Shown here piece by piece: positions 32,945-40,676 of a stretch of DNA of 64,000 bases; position 1 is the stretch's first letter; the number at the start of each line of letters is the position of its first letter. The DNA is from Brachybacterium huguangmaarense (GTDB taxonomy: Bacteria; Actinomycetota; Actinomycetes; Actinomycetales; Dermabacteraceae): assembly GCF_025725725.1 (NCBI RefSeq), contig NZ_CP107020.1, positions 186,001-250,000 of the forward strand, given 5' to 3'. Position numbers and translations under genes: made by a program. The notes under the pieces are model-generated. The model was not told the DNA's origin. It searched no databases and saw nothing but the letters and a program-made list of their open reading frames with translations.

Positions 32945-33754
32945 TCAGGCCTCGTGCAGGCGCACTTCGCGGTCGCGCAGATGCTCGCGGATCGCCGGCG
33001 GGACCTCCCCGGCGACGACGAGGTCGGTGAGGGCACCGAGCGGGCAGATCCCGGCCATCGCCCGCTGCCCGAACTTGTCGGCCGTGGCGAGCCCGACCAC
33101 GCGTCGGGAGTGGCCGATCATGGTGCGCGTGACCGAGGCCTCGGCGTCGGAGTGGCAGGTGAGGCCGGCCTCGACGTCGAGACCGATCATGCCGACGAAC
33201 ATGACGTCGAGCCACAGGTCGCGCATCGTCGCGGTCGCGAGCGGGCCGGTCAGCTCGAAGGAGTGGGGCTCGGCGACGCCGCCGAGCACGACGGTGCGCA
33301 CGCTCGGGCGCAGCACGGCCTCGATCGCGATGTTGAGGGCGGCGCACACGACGGTCAGGCCGGGGGCGCCCTCGTGACCGGCGATGTCGGGGCGGGCGAG
33401 GATCCGGCGCGCCGTGGTGGAGGTGGTGCGCCCACCGTTGAAGCCGACGATCTGCCCCTCGGTGACGAGCGTGGACGCGGCGGCGGCGACGGTCTCGCGG
33501 GCCGAGCCCTCGAGGTCGGCGGCGCGCGGCCCGGCGGCAAGGGAGTAGGCGACGTCGATCGCGACGATGCCGCCGTGGGTGCGGCGTGCGAGCTGGGCCT
33601 TCTCCATCTCCACGAAGTCGCGGCGGACCGTGGACTCGCTGATGTCGAGCTGGCGGGCGACGTCGGCGACCAGGAGGCGGCGGTCGCGCGCCAGGAGGGA
33701 CAGGATGTGGTCCCAGCGGCTGGACTTGTCGTGCGGCGGCGTCGGCATGCTCAC
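32945..33754 (-). CDS. DeoR/GlpR-family transcriptional regulator
   Basis: A 269-residue repressor-type protein with an N-terminal winged helix (ILSLLARDRRLLVADVARQL then DISESTVRRDFVEMEKAQL and RRTHGGIVAID) and the DeoR sensor domain, an isomerase-like fold with GFNGGRTTSTTARRI, ADKFGQRAMAGICPL and TDLVVAGEVPP. These proteins sense sugar phosphates. No sugar genes flank it, so its targets are elsewhere or unknown. Starts GTG 33754 and ATG 33748 are both possible. Confidence 0.87.
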   Translation of the reverse strand: MSMPTPPHDKSSRWDHILSLLARDRRLLVADVARQLDISESTVRRDFVEMEKAQLARRTHGGIVAIDVAYSLAAGPRAADLEGSARETVAAAASTLVTEGQIVGFNGGRTTSTTARRILARPDIAGHEGAPGLTVVCAALNIAIEAVLRPSVRTVVLGGVAEPHSFELTGPLATATMRDLWLDVMFVGMIGLDVEAGLTCHSDAEASVTRTMIGHSRRVVGLATADKFGQRAMAGICPLGALTDLVVAGEVPPAIREHLRDREVRLHEA

Positions 33755-33787
33755 GCGCTCATTATGCGCATCGGCCCCGGGCGAGGC

Positions 33788-34417
33788 TCAGTCGCGGCGA
33801 CGGCGGCCGCGGACGACGACCACGATCCCGATCACGACGATGACGACGATCACGGCGAGGATCGCGACGAGGACGCCGGCGCTCATGCCGCTCGTCGTCT
33901 CCTGCGAGGAGGTGCTCGACGTCTCGGCGGACGGGGACGGCGCGGCGGTCGCGGAGCTGGGGGCGGCGGTCGTGGGCTCGGCGCTCGCGGACGCGCTGTC
34001 CGTGGGGGCCGGCGCCTGCGCGACCTGGAAGCTGAACGTGCCCTCGATGGGGTGCCCGTCCTCGGAGACCACGCGCCAGTCGACGGTGGTCGTGCCCGCC
34101 GGCAGGGCCGAGGGCAACGTCACGGTCGCGGTGTGGTCGCCGATCGTGGGCGCGCCCTCGAAGACCACCGTGCCGTCTTCGGCGGTGACACGGGCCATCG
34201 GCTCGACGTCGAGCGGCGTCGCCGAGAACGTGAGGGTGATGGTCTGGGGCGAGGTCTCGAGCTGGGCGCCGTCGGCCGGGTCCGAGGAGAGCAGGCGGTC
34301 GTGGGCGAGCGCGGCGCTCGGGGCGCCGAGCACGAGCAGACCCACGAGGAGCGCGAGGAGGGTGGGCAGCAGGCGGGAGCGGCCCGGGGCGGCAGGAGCG
34401 GTGATCGGTGCGGACAC
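33788..34417 (-). CDS. copC: CopC-domain copper-binding membrane-anchored protein
   Basis: A 209-residue exported protein. The signal peptide (RSRLLPTLLALLVGLLVLGAP) is predicted to end at ALA, leaving HDRLLSSDPADGAQ; a His at mature position 1 is the copper ligand of CopC proteins. The CopC beta-barrel runs to about residue 125 (VDWRVVSEDGHPIEGTFSFQV, with the second conserved His-Pro). A Ser/Thr/Ala-rich linker and one C-terminal helix (GVLVAILAVIVVIVVIGIVVV) with RGRRRRD anchor it outside the cell. The start is GTG 34417. No copD gene or fused CopD domain is present. It may buffer or deliver copper; the NirK fusion 10 kb away is a copper enzyme, but no link is shown. Confidence 0.82.
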   Translation of the reverse strand: MSAPITAPAAPGRSRLLPTLLALLVGLLVLGAPSAALAHDRLLSSDPADGAQLETSPQTITLTFSATPLDVEPMARVTAEDGTVVFEGAPTIGDHTATVTLPSALPAGTTTVDWRVVSEDGHPIEGTFSFQVAQAPAPTDSASASAEPTTAAPSSATAAPSPSAETSSTSSQETTSGMSAGVLVAILAVIVVIVVIGIVVVVRGRRRRD

Positions 34418-34455
34418 GGCGCACAGCCTAGTAGCGCAGCGCCGTCCGTCCCACG

Positions 34456-35241
34456 TCAGGGAGCCAGCGGCACCCGGTGGCGCAGGACGGGCAGGGACGC
34501 GCGCGCCCGGTCCACGTCGTCGCGCTCGAGGTCGACGACGAGCATGCCCTCGCCGCGGTCGAGCTCGTCGAGCACGACGCCGAGCGGGGAGACGACGGCG
34601 CTGTGGCCGACGCCGCGCGTGGCGGGCGCCGGGTCCGGCGGCGGGGCCTGGTCGGCTGCGAGCACGAAGACGGTGGCGTCGAGGGCGCGCGCCCGGAGCA
34701 GGAGGTGCCACTGCTCGAGCTTGCCGGCCCCGTCGGCCCAGGCCGCGGGGAGGACCACGGCGTGCGCGCCGCGGTCGGCGAGGGCCTGGAACTGCTCGGG
34801 GAAGCGCACGTCGTAGCAGGTCGCGAGGCCCAGGCGCCATCCGTCGACGTCGACCGTGCGCAGGGCCTCCCCCGGTGCGATGGTGTCGGACTCGCGCGTG
34901 CCGAACGCGTCGTACAGGTGGATCTTGTCGTAGTCGGCGTGCAGGTCCCGTCCGCGCACGATGACGGTGTTGTGCACGCGTCCGTCGCCGGCCTCGGTGA
35001 AGCTGCCGGCGATCGCGACCACGTCGGCCTGCTCGGCGGCGCCGGTGACGGCGGCGTCGAGGGCGCGCGCGTGCTCGCGTGCCGCGGCCCGCAGGTCGGT
35101 GCCGAACGGCGCGAGGGTCGCCTCGGGCAGCACGACGACCCGCGCGCCCCGAGCGGCGGCGCGGGCGATGGCGTCCTGGGCGCGGGCGGGGTTCTCGGCG
35201 GCGTCCTCGGAGACCGTGAGCTGGACCAGGGCGATCCTCAT
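34456..35241 (-). CDS. Carbon-nitrogen hydrolase (nitrilase superfamily)
   Basis: The 261-residue enzyme has the catalytic triad of nitrilase-type amidases: Glu40 in VVLPEATLAPFG, Lys in YDKIHLYDAFGTRES, and the nucleophilic Cys in GLATCYDVRFPEQF. The sequence is closest in pattern to the Nit/omega-amidase branch (deaminated glutathione amidase and relatives) that repairs side products. The ATG overlaps the stop of the MobA-like gene (35238-35241), so the two form an operon, although no shared pathway is evident. Confidence 0.85.
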   Translation of the reverse strand: MRIALVQLTVSEDAAENPARAQDAIARAAARGARVVVLPEATLAPFGTDLRAAAREHARALDAAVTGAAEQADVVAIAGSFTEAGDGRVHNTVIVRGRDLHADYDKIHLYDAFGTRESDTIAPGEALRTVDVDGWRLGLATCYDVRFPEQFQALADRGAHAVVLPAAWADGAGKLEQWHLLLRARALDATVFVLAADQAPPPDPAPATRGVGHSAVVSPLGVVLDELDRGEGMLVVDLERDDVDRARASLPVLRHRVPLAP

Positions 35242-35897
35242 CGTGTCCTCCGTGCGGGAACGGGCGGCGGGGCGTCGGGCGGGGCCAGACGGGAGCGGGC
35301 CCGCGCGAGGTCCTCGGGGGTGTCGATGTCCTCGACGTCGCCGGGGTCGAGGTCGAGACTCTCGATCTCGTCGGGACCGAGGGTCGTATACAGGACGCGC
35401 ATGCTCACCGCGTCGGCGCCGTCGACTGTGGCGACATTCAGGCCCGACACCAGGCGCGGGTAGGGCCACACGGCGCACAGGAACTGCAGGTGACCGGTCG
35501 CGTCGACGGTGGTGCGCACGCGCGTGGGGTCTCCCGCGCGCAGGGCGGCGAGCGTGCGCGGGCGCAGGTGGGGCATGTCGCCGCCGAGCACCGCCACCTC
35601 TCCCCCGTCGGCGGGGAGCAGCCGCTGCGTGTCGATCTCCTGGACGGCCCGGGCCAGAGCCGCGACGGGGCCGCCGAAGGGCGGGTCCTCGCGCACCACG
35701 AGCGTGCGGGAGCCGGTCTGCACGTCGTCGTCGGGACCCACCACGATGCGCACGGCGCCCTCGCACGCGGCGAGCACCCGGTCGAGCGCGGAGGGGCCCG
35801 CGAGCGGCACGCGGGTCTTGGCGATGCCGCCCAGGCGGCGCGCACGGCCGCCCGCGAGGATCACGGCCACGAGGGGGCCGGGCGCATCGGGGTGCAT
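35238..35897 (-). CDS. MobA-like NTP transferase (molybdenum cofactor guanylyltransferase-like)
   Basis: A 219-residue nucleotidyltransferase with the signature VILAGGRARRLGGIAKTRVPL near residue 12 (LAGG, Arg and the loop Lys), EDPPFGGPVAAL, and the metal-binding VLGGDMPHLRP. This pattern fits MobA-like guanylyltransferases and related CTP/GTP transferases. No molybdenum cofactor genes are nearby, so the exact substrate is uncertain. It is coupled to the C-N hydrolase downstream. It is divergent from tRNA-Arg by about 100 bp. Confidence 0.78.
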   Translation of the reverse strand: MHPDAPGPLVAVILAGGRARRLGGIAKTRVPLAGPSALDRVLAACEGAVRIVVGPDDDVQTGSRTLVVREDPPFGGPVAALARAVQEIDTQRLLPADGGEVAVLGGDMPHLRPRTLAALRAGDPTRVRTTVDATGHLQFLCAVWPYPRLVSGLNVATVDGADAVSMRVLYTTLGPDEIESLDLDPGDVEDIDTPEDLARARSRLAPPDAPPPVPARRTR

Positions 35898-36000
35898 GCC
35901 GTCATCGTGCCACGGACCCTCGCCCCGGCACCGAGGCGCGGCTCGCGGGGGTCCCGATGGCGTGCCGTACGATGGTCCGGGCCGTGATCGCGGCCCATGG

Positions 36001-36073
36001 GCCCCCGTAGCTCAGGGGATAGAGCACTTCTCTCCTAAAGAAGGTGTCGCGCGTTCGAATCGCGCCGGGGGCA
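36001..36073 (+). tRNA. tRNA-Arg (anticodon CCT)
   Basis: A complete cloverleaf folds: acceptor GCCCCCG with CGGGGGC, D stem GCTC/GAGC, anticodon stem CTTCT/AGAAG with loop CTCCTAA (anticodon CCT, reading AGG), variable GTGTC, T stem GCGCG/CGCGC with loop TTCGAAT, and discriminator A. The CCA end is not encoded. Its 3' end is the border of a low-GC patch, so it may have served as an attachment site. Confidence 0.95.
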
Positions 36074-36400
36074 CGCATTTGACGTGCATCTTTGCGTGCC
36101 GTCGGGCGCCCATTCGTGGACGATCCGATCCTTCATCCATTTCGCGCGAAAAGCGCGCTAGACGGCCGTGCCCATATATACCATTTCATCGCGACTCACT
36201 GGGCGCATCGCATCACCACGACCCTCCTGCAGGGATCAGGTCTCCTCCTTCATCAGGCTTCGCTTTCTGCAGATAAGGTCGTTCCGCCAATCCCGCCACC
36301 CCGGTAAGCCAGTATTCAACTCCGTCGACGCCGGCCTGATTCGCAGTAGTGAGGACGTCGAATCGATTTGCCGGAAATCGCTTCGTACGCAATTTCGACG
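36074..36400. other. Low-GC patch between tRNA-Arg and the truncated ABC gene
   Basis: This stretch is about 58% GC by count of the lines 36121-36360, against about 73% around it, and holds TATATA and CAATTTCG words rare elsewhere in the window. It has no convincing gene of its own; the only frame with meaning is the 62-residue tail read on from the ABC gene. No integrase, inverted repeat or duplicated tRNA end is seen. It looks like residue of a foreign insertion or deletion next to the tRNA. Confidence 0.6.
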
Positions 36401-36872
36401 CGACCCGCTGGGCCTGGCCGCCCGAGATCTCGGCGCGCCGCCGGTGGAGGAACTCCGAGGTAAGGTGCACGCGCTCGAGCGCCTCGAGAGCCAGGCGACG
36501 GTGGTCTCCGGGCAGCTGGAGACGGCGCAGCGGATCCGTCACGAGCTGCTCGATCGTCATGCGCGGATCGAGGCTGCCCGCGGGGTCCTGCGGGACGTAC
36601 TGCACGAGTCGCCGGTACCAGCGCAGGCGGGAGACCCGGCCGGGCTGCACCGGGCGGCTGTCGCAGCGCACCGTCCCGGCGGTGGGGCGCTCGAGGGCGA
36701 GCAGGATGCGCAGCAGGGTGGTCTTGCCCGATCCCGAGCAGCCGATGAGCGCGAGGCGCTCCCCGGGGGCGAGGCGCACGTCCACGCCGCGTAGGGCCGC
36801 GACCACGTCCCGGCCACCTCGGGAGGGGAAGGTCCGGGCGAGGGCGGTGCCCTCGAGCAGGGGGGTGCTCAT
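36213..36872 (-). pseudogene. Truncated ABC transporter ATPase (OppF/NikE-like), fused to foreign tail
   Basis: The first 157 residues are a normal peptide/nickel-type ATPase: Walker A LIGCSGSGKTTLL, Q-loop YVPQDPAGSLDP, and signature ISGGQAQRVA. Directly after the signature the sequence changes to SKLRTKRFPANRFDVLTTAN and a tail of about 62 residues with no ABC character. Walker B, D-loop and switch His are all missing. The break is near 36400 and coincides with the drop in GC content. The gene therefore cannot make an active ATPase. The ATG at 36872 overlaps the stop of the preceding ATPase gene. Confidence 0.8.
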
Positions 36873-37639
36873 CCGGCGAGCACCTCCGCCCGCGCCCCGG
36901 CCTCGACCACGAGCGCGCGCGTGACGGCGTGGTGCGGGGCGGCGAGCAGGTCGGCGCACGGGCGGTCCTCGACGATGCGGCCGCGGTCGATGACGACCAC
37001 GCGGTCGCGCAGCGCGGCGGCGACCGCGAGGTCGTGGGTGATGAACAGGATCGCGGCCTCGCGCAGGGCAGGGGAGCGCAGGGCGCGCAGCACGGCGGCC
37101 TGGCTCACGACGTCGAGCGCCGTGGTGGGCTCGTCGGCGATCACGAGACGGGAGCGGCACGCGAGTGCGAGGGCGATGCACACGCGCTGACGCTGGCCGC
37201 CGGACAGCTCGGCGGGGAAGGAGGCGAGGATGCGCGCGGGGTCCTCGAGCCCGGCCTCGGCGAGCAGGCGGTGCGCCTCGGTGCGGGCGCGCTCGGCGGT
37301 GAGCGTGCGGCGCAGCGGCATCTGGAGCTGGGCTCCGACGCGATGGAGGGGGTTGAGGGCGTCGGCGCTGTCCTGCTGGACGAGGGCGACGCCGGTGGTG
37401 CCGGGGCGGCATCCGCGCACGGAGCGGCCGTGGACCTCGACGGTGCCGTGCATCGTGAGCGCCGGTGAGACGGTGCCCGCGATGACGGAGGTCAGGAGGG
37501 ACTTGCCGGAGCCGGAGCGGCCGATCAGGGCGACCCGTTCGCCCGGGGCGATGTCGAGATCGACGCCGGCCAGGAGGTCGCCGGCATCACGGGAGGTCAG
37601 CCGGAGGCCCTCCACGTGGACGAGGGGGGTGACGGTCAT
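36869..37639 (-). CDS. ABC transporter ATPase (OppD/NikD-like)
   Basis: A 256-residue ATPase with all motifs: Walker A ALIGRSGSGKSLLTS near residue 40, Q-loop LVQQDSADALNP, signature LSGGQRQRVCIAL, Walker B RLVIADEPTTALDV and switch ILFITHDLAVA. It belongs to the peptide/nickel (PepT) family, whose ATPases work as OppD-OppF or NikD-NikE pairs. Permease and binding-protein genes are absent on either side, so the gene is a remnant of a larger operon. A promoter with a Zur/Fur-like box lies 57 bp upstream. Confidence 0.85.
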   Translation of the reverse strand: MTVTPLVHVEGLRLTSRDAGDLLAGVDLDIAPGERVALIGRSGSGKSLLTSVIAGTVSPALTMHGTVEVHGRSVRGCRPGTTGVALVQQDSADALNPLHRVGAQLQMPLRRTLTAERARTEAHRLLAEAGLEDPARILASFPAELSGGQRQRVCIALALACRSRLVIADEPTTALDVVSQAAVLRALRSPALREAAILFITHDLAVAAALRDRVVVIDRGRIVEDRPCADLLAAPHHAVTRALVVEAGARAEVLAG

Positions 37640-37695
37640 GGGCTGTCCTGCGCTTCCTGGGGTACCGGACGTGGGGCGGGGCGGTGCCGTGATCG

Positions 37696-37724
37696 AAGCT
37701 AACCGACATGAGAATCAGTACCAA
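37696..37724 (-). promoter_or_regulatory. Promoter with metal-regulator-like box before the ABC ATPase pair
   Basis: Read on the minus strand, TTGGTA (37724-37719) and TAGCTT (37701-37696) are separated by exactly 17 bases. The word ATGAGAATCAGTACCA at 37708-37723 (plus strand), which covers the spacer and -35 box, agrees at about 12 of 16 positions with a Zur-type box (ATGAAAATCATTTTCA). The site would let a metal-bound repressor block RNA polymerase. It is a by-eye match only. Confidence 0.4.
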
Positions 37725-37778
37725 ATAGGGAGCGCAGAGAGGCCCCCAGGAGAGACCGGGGTCACCTCGCGGTCTGCG

Positions 37779-38627
37779 TCAGCGGGTCGTGGTGTCGCGT
37801 CGGCGGCTGCTCGCGACGCCGACCGCGACCGCGGAGACCACGATCACGAGCGCCCCGGCGCCGATCTGCGCGATGGCCGGCACGAACATGTCCACGGCGA
37901 GACGCTTCTCGAAGGCGCCGACGAGCGTGCCGAGGATCCGGGCGTTCTCGATCGAGTCGGGCACGAGCGCCGAGACGCCCTGCGTCGCGAGCATCAGCAC
38001 GGCGCCCGCGAGCAGGGTCGCGACGCCCAGCACGATGCCGATCGTCCCGCGACGCGAGGCGAGCACGAGACCGAGCGCCGCGGCGCCGAGCGAGGCCCAG
38101 CCGATCCAGGACGACAGTCCCCCGAAGGCCGTGATCCGGCCGGGCCACGCGGAGGCGGGGATGGTGATGATCGTCAGGTGCAGCACGTCGGCGTCGGGGA
38201 TGTCGATGTCCACGCCGATGGTCTCCCCGATCGGTGCCGCGAGCTCGTCGACGTAGGGGTTCAGATCGGCGACCACGGTGCCGCCGTCGGGGTCCATGAG
38301 CGTCGCGTGCAGGTCGTCCATCGAGTCGGCCCAGATGGTCGCGAACGCCGTGGACTGGGTGAGCTTCTGCGCCTGGCCCTCGATCGCGGTCTCGAGCGGG
38401 GAGCGGAGGAAGCGGGGCACGTCCACCTGGTCGAGCACGCCCTCGACCGCGGCGTCGGCGACGTCCTGCTGGAACTGCTCGTTGCCGCCGAGCGGCTCGG
38501 CGACCGCGAGGAACCCGTCGCGGTCCACGATCGTCGACTGGGTCCAGGCGGACGGCGCCCACAGGGCGAGGCCGACGGCGCCGAGCACGACGAGGACGGC
38601 GGCGAGCAGATCACGGGCGAGACTCAT
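37779..38627 (-). CDS. Integral membrane protein of unknown function
   Basis: A 282-residue protein with an N-terminal helix (LLAAVLVVLGAVGLALWAP), an external domain of about 130 residues (DRDGFLAVAEPLGGNEQFQQ ... DADVLHLTIITIP) and four further helices near residues 170-190, 195-215, 218-235 and 255-278. The C-terminus is basic. The external domain resembles loosely conserved actinobacterial proteins of this layout, but I do not recognise a named family. ATG 38627 is chosen over the GTG at 38636. It is convergent with nothing and stands apart from the ABC genes. Confidence 0.7.
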   Translation of the reverse strand: MSLARDLLAAVLVVLGAVGLALWAPSAWTQSTIVDRDGFLAVAEPLGGNEQFQQDVADAAVEGVLDQVDVPRFLRSPLETAIEGQAQKLTQSTAFATIWADSMDDLHATLMDPDGGTVVADLNPYVDELAAPIGETIGVDIDIPDADVLHLTIITIPASAWPGRITAFGGLSSWIGWASLGAAALGLVLASRRGTIGIVLGVATLLAGAVLMLATQGVSALVPDSIENARILGTLVGAFEKRLAVDMFVPAIAQIGAGALVIVVSAVAVGVASSRRRDTTTR

Positions 38628-38656
38628 GGGGATCACCCTAGCCAGAGGACGCCGAA

Positions 38657-38680
38657 AGGCCCGCCCCGAAGGGCGGGCCT
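38657..38680 (-). terminator. Terminator of the NlpC/P60 gene
   Basis: A perfect 10-bp stem (AGGCCCGCCC at 38657-38666, GGGCGGGCCT at 38671-38680) with loop CGAA. Read on the minus strand it is followed by TTTCGGC, a short T-run, 24 bp past the stop of the NlpC/P60 gene. Confidence 0.7.
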
Positions 38681-38703
38681 CTCGATCAGGCGTGAGGCGA
38701 GGC

Positions 38704-39636
38704 TCAGCCGATGCGGACGTAGGTCCAGCTCGCGGACCACATCTTGCGCTCGGACGTGTCCTTCTTGGAGTTGCCGGCGTCGATGATCGTGCCGTTGCCG
38801 GCGTAGATGCCGACGTGGCCGGGGGTGTAGACGAGGTCGCCGGGGCGTGCCTCGGACTTCGAGATCACGGTGCCCTTGGCCTTCTGCGCCGACGCCGAGT
38901 GGGGCAGCGAGATGCCGTGCTGGGCGTAGACCCACGAGGTGAAGCCCGAGCAGTCCCAGCCGGAGCGGGTCGAGCCGCCGTAGACGTAGGGGGTGCCGAT
39001 GCCGCTGCGGGCGGTGTCGACGATCGAGCTGCCGGAGGCGGCGGAGGCCGGGGCCTCGTCCGAGGACTCCTGGGCGGCGGCCTTCGTGCTGGACTTCTTC
39101 GAGCTCGAGCTCGAGGTCGACTCGGAGTCGTCCGAGGAGGACGAGTTGGAGCTGGACTTCTCGGAGTCCGACGACGACGTGGTGGAGGACTTCTTCGAGC
39201 TGGACGACGTCGAGCTCGGCGACGCGTCGTCATCGTCTTGCGCGGCGGAGCGCGAGGTGCCGCGGCTCGCCGAGGCGGTGTCGTCGTCCTGGGTGTCGGC
39301 GGCCTTCTCGGTCTTCTCGACCGGCTTGGGCTTCTCGACCGGCTTGGCCTTGATGGACAGGCTCGCGGCGGCGGACTCGATGCCCGCGCCGTACGCGGTG
39401 GGCGAGGCGGTGGCGCTCGCGGAGGGGATCGCGACGGCGGGAGCCGTCTGCGGGGCGGCGGTCACACCGGTCGACTCGGCGCCCGCCGGGGCCTGGCCGT
39501 CGGCGAGGGCCACGCTGCTGCCGCCGACCAGGAGGCCGGCGGTGATCGCGGCGCCCGCGGCGTTGCGTCCGATGCGCACGGCCGGGGTCACGGGGCGCAT
39601 GGCGCGACGGTGGGTGTTGATGCTGCGGTTCGACAC
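38704..39636 (-). CDS. Exported NlpC/P60 peptidoglycan endopeptidase
   Basis: The 310-residue protein has an export signal (RRAMRPVTPAVRIGRNAAGA and AITAGLLVGGSSVALA), a long linker of about 150 residues that is mainly Ser, Lys, Asp and Glu, and a C-terminal NlpC/P60 domain: GIGTPYVYGGSTRSGWDCSG (Cys nucleophile), RPGDLVYTPGHVGIYAGN (His) and IIDAGNS (third polar residue). It cuts within the peptide stems of the cell wall. The GTG start at 39636 is fixed by AGGAGA in the complement of 39641-39652. It has a long leader, described separately. Confidence 0.88.
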   Translation of the reverse strand: MSNRSINTHRRAMRPVTPAVRIGRNAAGAAITAGLLVGGSSVALADGQAPAGAESTGVTAAPQTAPAVAIPSASATASPTAYGAGIESAAASLSIKAKPVEKPKPVEKTEKAADTQDDDTASASRGTSRSAAQDDDDASPSSTSSSSKKSSTTSSSDSEKSSSNSSSSDDSESTSSSSSKKSSTKAAAQESSDEAPASAASGSSIVDTARSGIGTPYVYGGSTRSGWDCSGFTSWVYAQHGISLPHSASAQKAKGTVISKSEARPGDLVYTPGHVGIYAGNGTIIDAGNSKKDTSERKMWSASWTYVRIG

Positions 39637-39780
39637 GTCTGAATCTCCTGACCCGGGGCGAAGCCCCCTCCCGCCCCAAGCTCGCTGGCGTTCCCTCGCC
39701 CTCGACCCGGGTGCGGGATGGGATCCCGGGGAGGACGACCGCATCTCATGCGGCACGGCTAGAACTCTAAGAGCGGGCGC
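39637..39780 (-). promoter_or_regulatory. Structured leader of the NlpC/P60 gene, possible c-di-AMP riboswitch
   Basis: About 140 bases upstream of the start can fold into several GC stems. One is GCCGCATGAGATGCGG, and another is the hairpin GGGGGCTTCGCCCC just before the ribosome site. Conserved-looking single-stranded words are GAGGGAACG and CGAGCTTGGGGCGG. In Actinobacteria, NlpC/P60 and Rpf genes are often led by the ydaO/yuaA (cyclic di-AMP) riboswitch, whose 3' part contains GGGAACC and CTTGGGGTGAA-like words. The match is partial, and I could not fold it by program. Confidence 0.35.
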
Positions 39781-39831
39781 CGGCGGTTCCGAGGGCGCAG
39801 AACGGCTCTGGGAAAGACTTTGACGGTCCCT

Positions 39832-40557
39832 TTACTCCGGGGTCGCGGGGGCGACGGTGAGCTGACCTGCGACGTCGCGCGGCACGATGAGCGCCTCGTG
39901 GCCGTCCGCGGCGAGACCCAGCTCACCGCCGATGCGCTCGGCCGTCATCCGGGCTCCGGCGACGATGCCGTGACGTGCGAGATCGCGCAGGAGGTCGACG
40001 TCGCTCTGGGCGCGCTCCCCGATCCGGTCCAGGCGGATGGTGATCGAGCCGTCGCCGGTCTCCAGCTCCGTCAAGGTGACGAGATCCTTGACCCCGCCTT
40101 TACCCTCGGGTGTGGCCGGGGTCTCCTGGAGCCGGACGCCCAGCTCGTCGAGGCCCGGGATCGGGTTGCCGTAGGGATCGAGGTACGGCGGCGCCACGAG
40201 CTCGGCGATCCGCTTCTCGACGTCCTGGCTCATGACGTGCTCCCAGCGGCACGCCTCCTCGTGCACGAGGGCGTAGTCCAGCCCGATGGTGTCGAGGAGG
40301 TGGCGCTCGGCCAGGCGGTGCTTGCGCATCACGTCCTTGGCGATCGCCGAGCCCTTGGGGGTCAGGTGGATGTGGCGGTCCTCGTCGAGGTGCAGGAGGT
40401 CGTCGCGCTCCATGCGGGCGACCGTCTGGGAGACCGTGGGACCCGAGTGGCCCAGCCGCTCGGCGATGCGTGCGCGCATCGGGACGATGCCCGCCTCCTC
40501 GAGCTCGAACACCGTCTTGAGGTACATCTCGGTGGTGTCGATGAGGTCGCCGCTCAC
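39832..40557 (-). CDS. ideR: Iron-dependent regulator, IdeR/DtxR family
   Basis: A 241-residue metal-dependent repressor. The DNA-binding part ([20 protein letters not shown] then [20 protein letters not shown]) and dimer/metal part ([33 protein letters not shown]) are very close to the mycobacterial IdeR plan. Both metal sites are visible (Met11, His in KHRLAE, Cys and Glu in EACRWEH, His in EH). A C-terminal SH3-like domain follows. With Fe(II) it would repress iron uptake. The start is GTG 40557 with AGGAG in front; upstream residues are not conserved. It stands alone. Confidence 0.93.
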   Translation of the reverse strand: MSGDLIDTTEMYLKTVFELEEAGIVPMRARIAERLGHSGPTVSQTVARMERDDLLHLDEDRHIHLTPKGSAIAKDVMRKHRLAERHLLDTIGLDYALVHEEACRWEHVMSQDVEKRIAELVAPPYLDPYGNPIPGLDELGVRLQETPATPEGKGGVKDLVTLTELETGDGSITIRLDRIGERAQSDVDLLRDLARHGIVAGARMTAERIGGELGLAADGHEALIVPRDVAGQLTVAPATPE

Positions 40558-40676
40558 GGGTGCTCCTGTGGTGGAAGGTCCAGGGCCGGGCACGCCGCCC
40601 CACGATCACGACACGGCGTCGGATCCCGCCCCAGTCTATCCATGTCAGGGCTCTCCCCGCCCGTGTCCAGGAGGGC

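Noticed and set aside
28344-33377. A 1,677-codon open frame on the plus strand across the helicase gene
   Set aside because: It lies antisense to a gene with clear protein motifs. The translation is Gly/Arg/Val/His-rich with no domain, as produced by a 73% GC genome, and no ribosome site marks its start.
36092-36307. A 71-codon plus-strand frame after tRNA-Arg
   Set aside because: No ribosome site and no recognisable family; it lies in the low-GC patch and is better explained as non-coding remnant.
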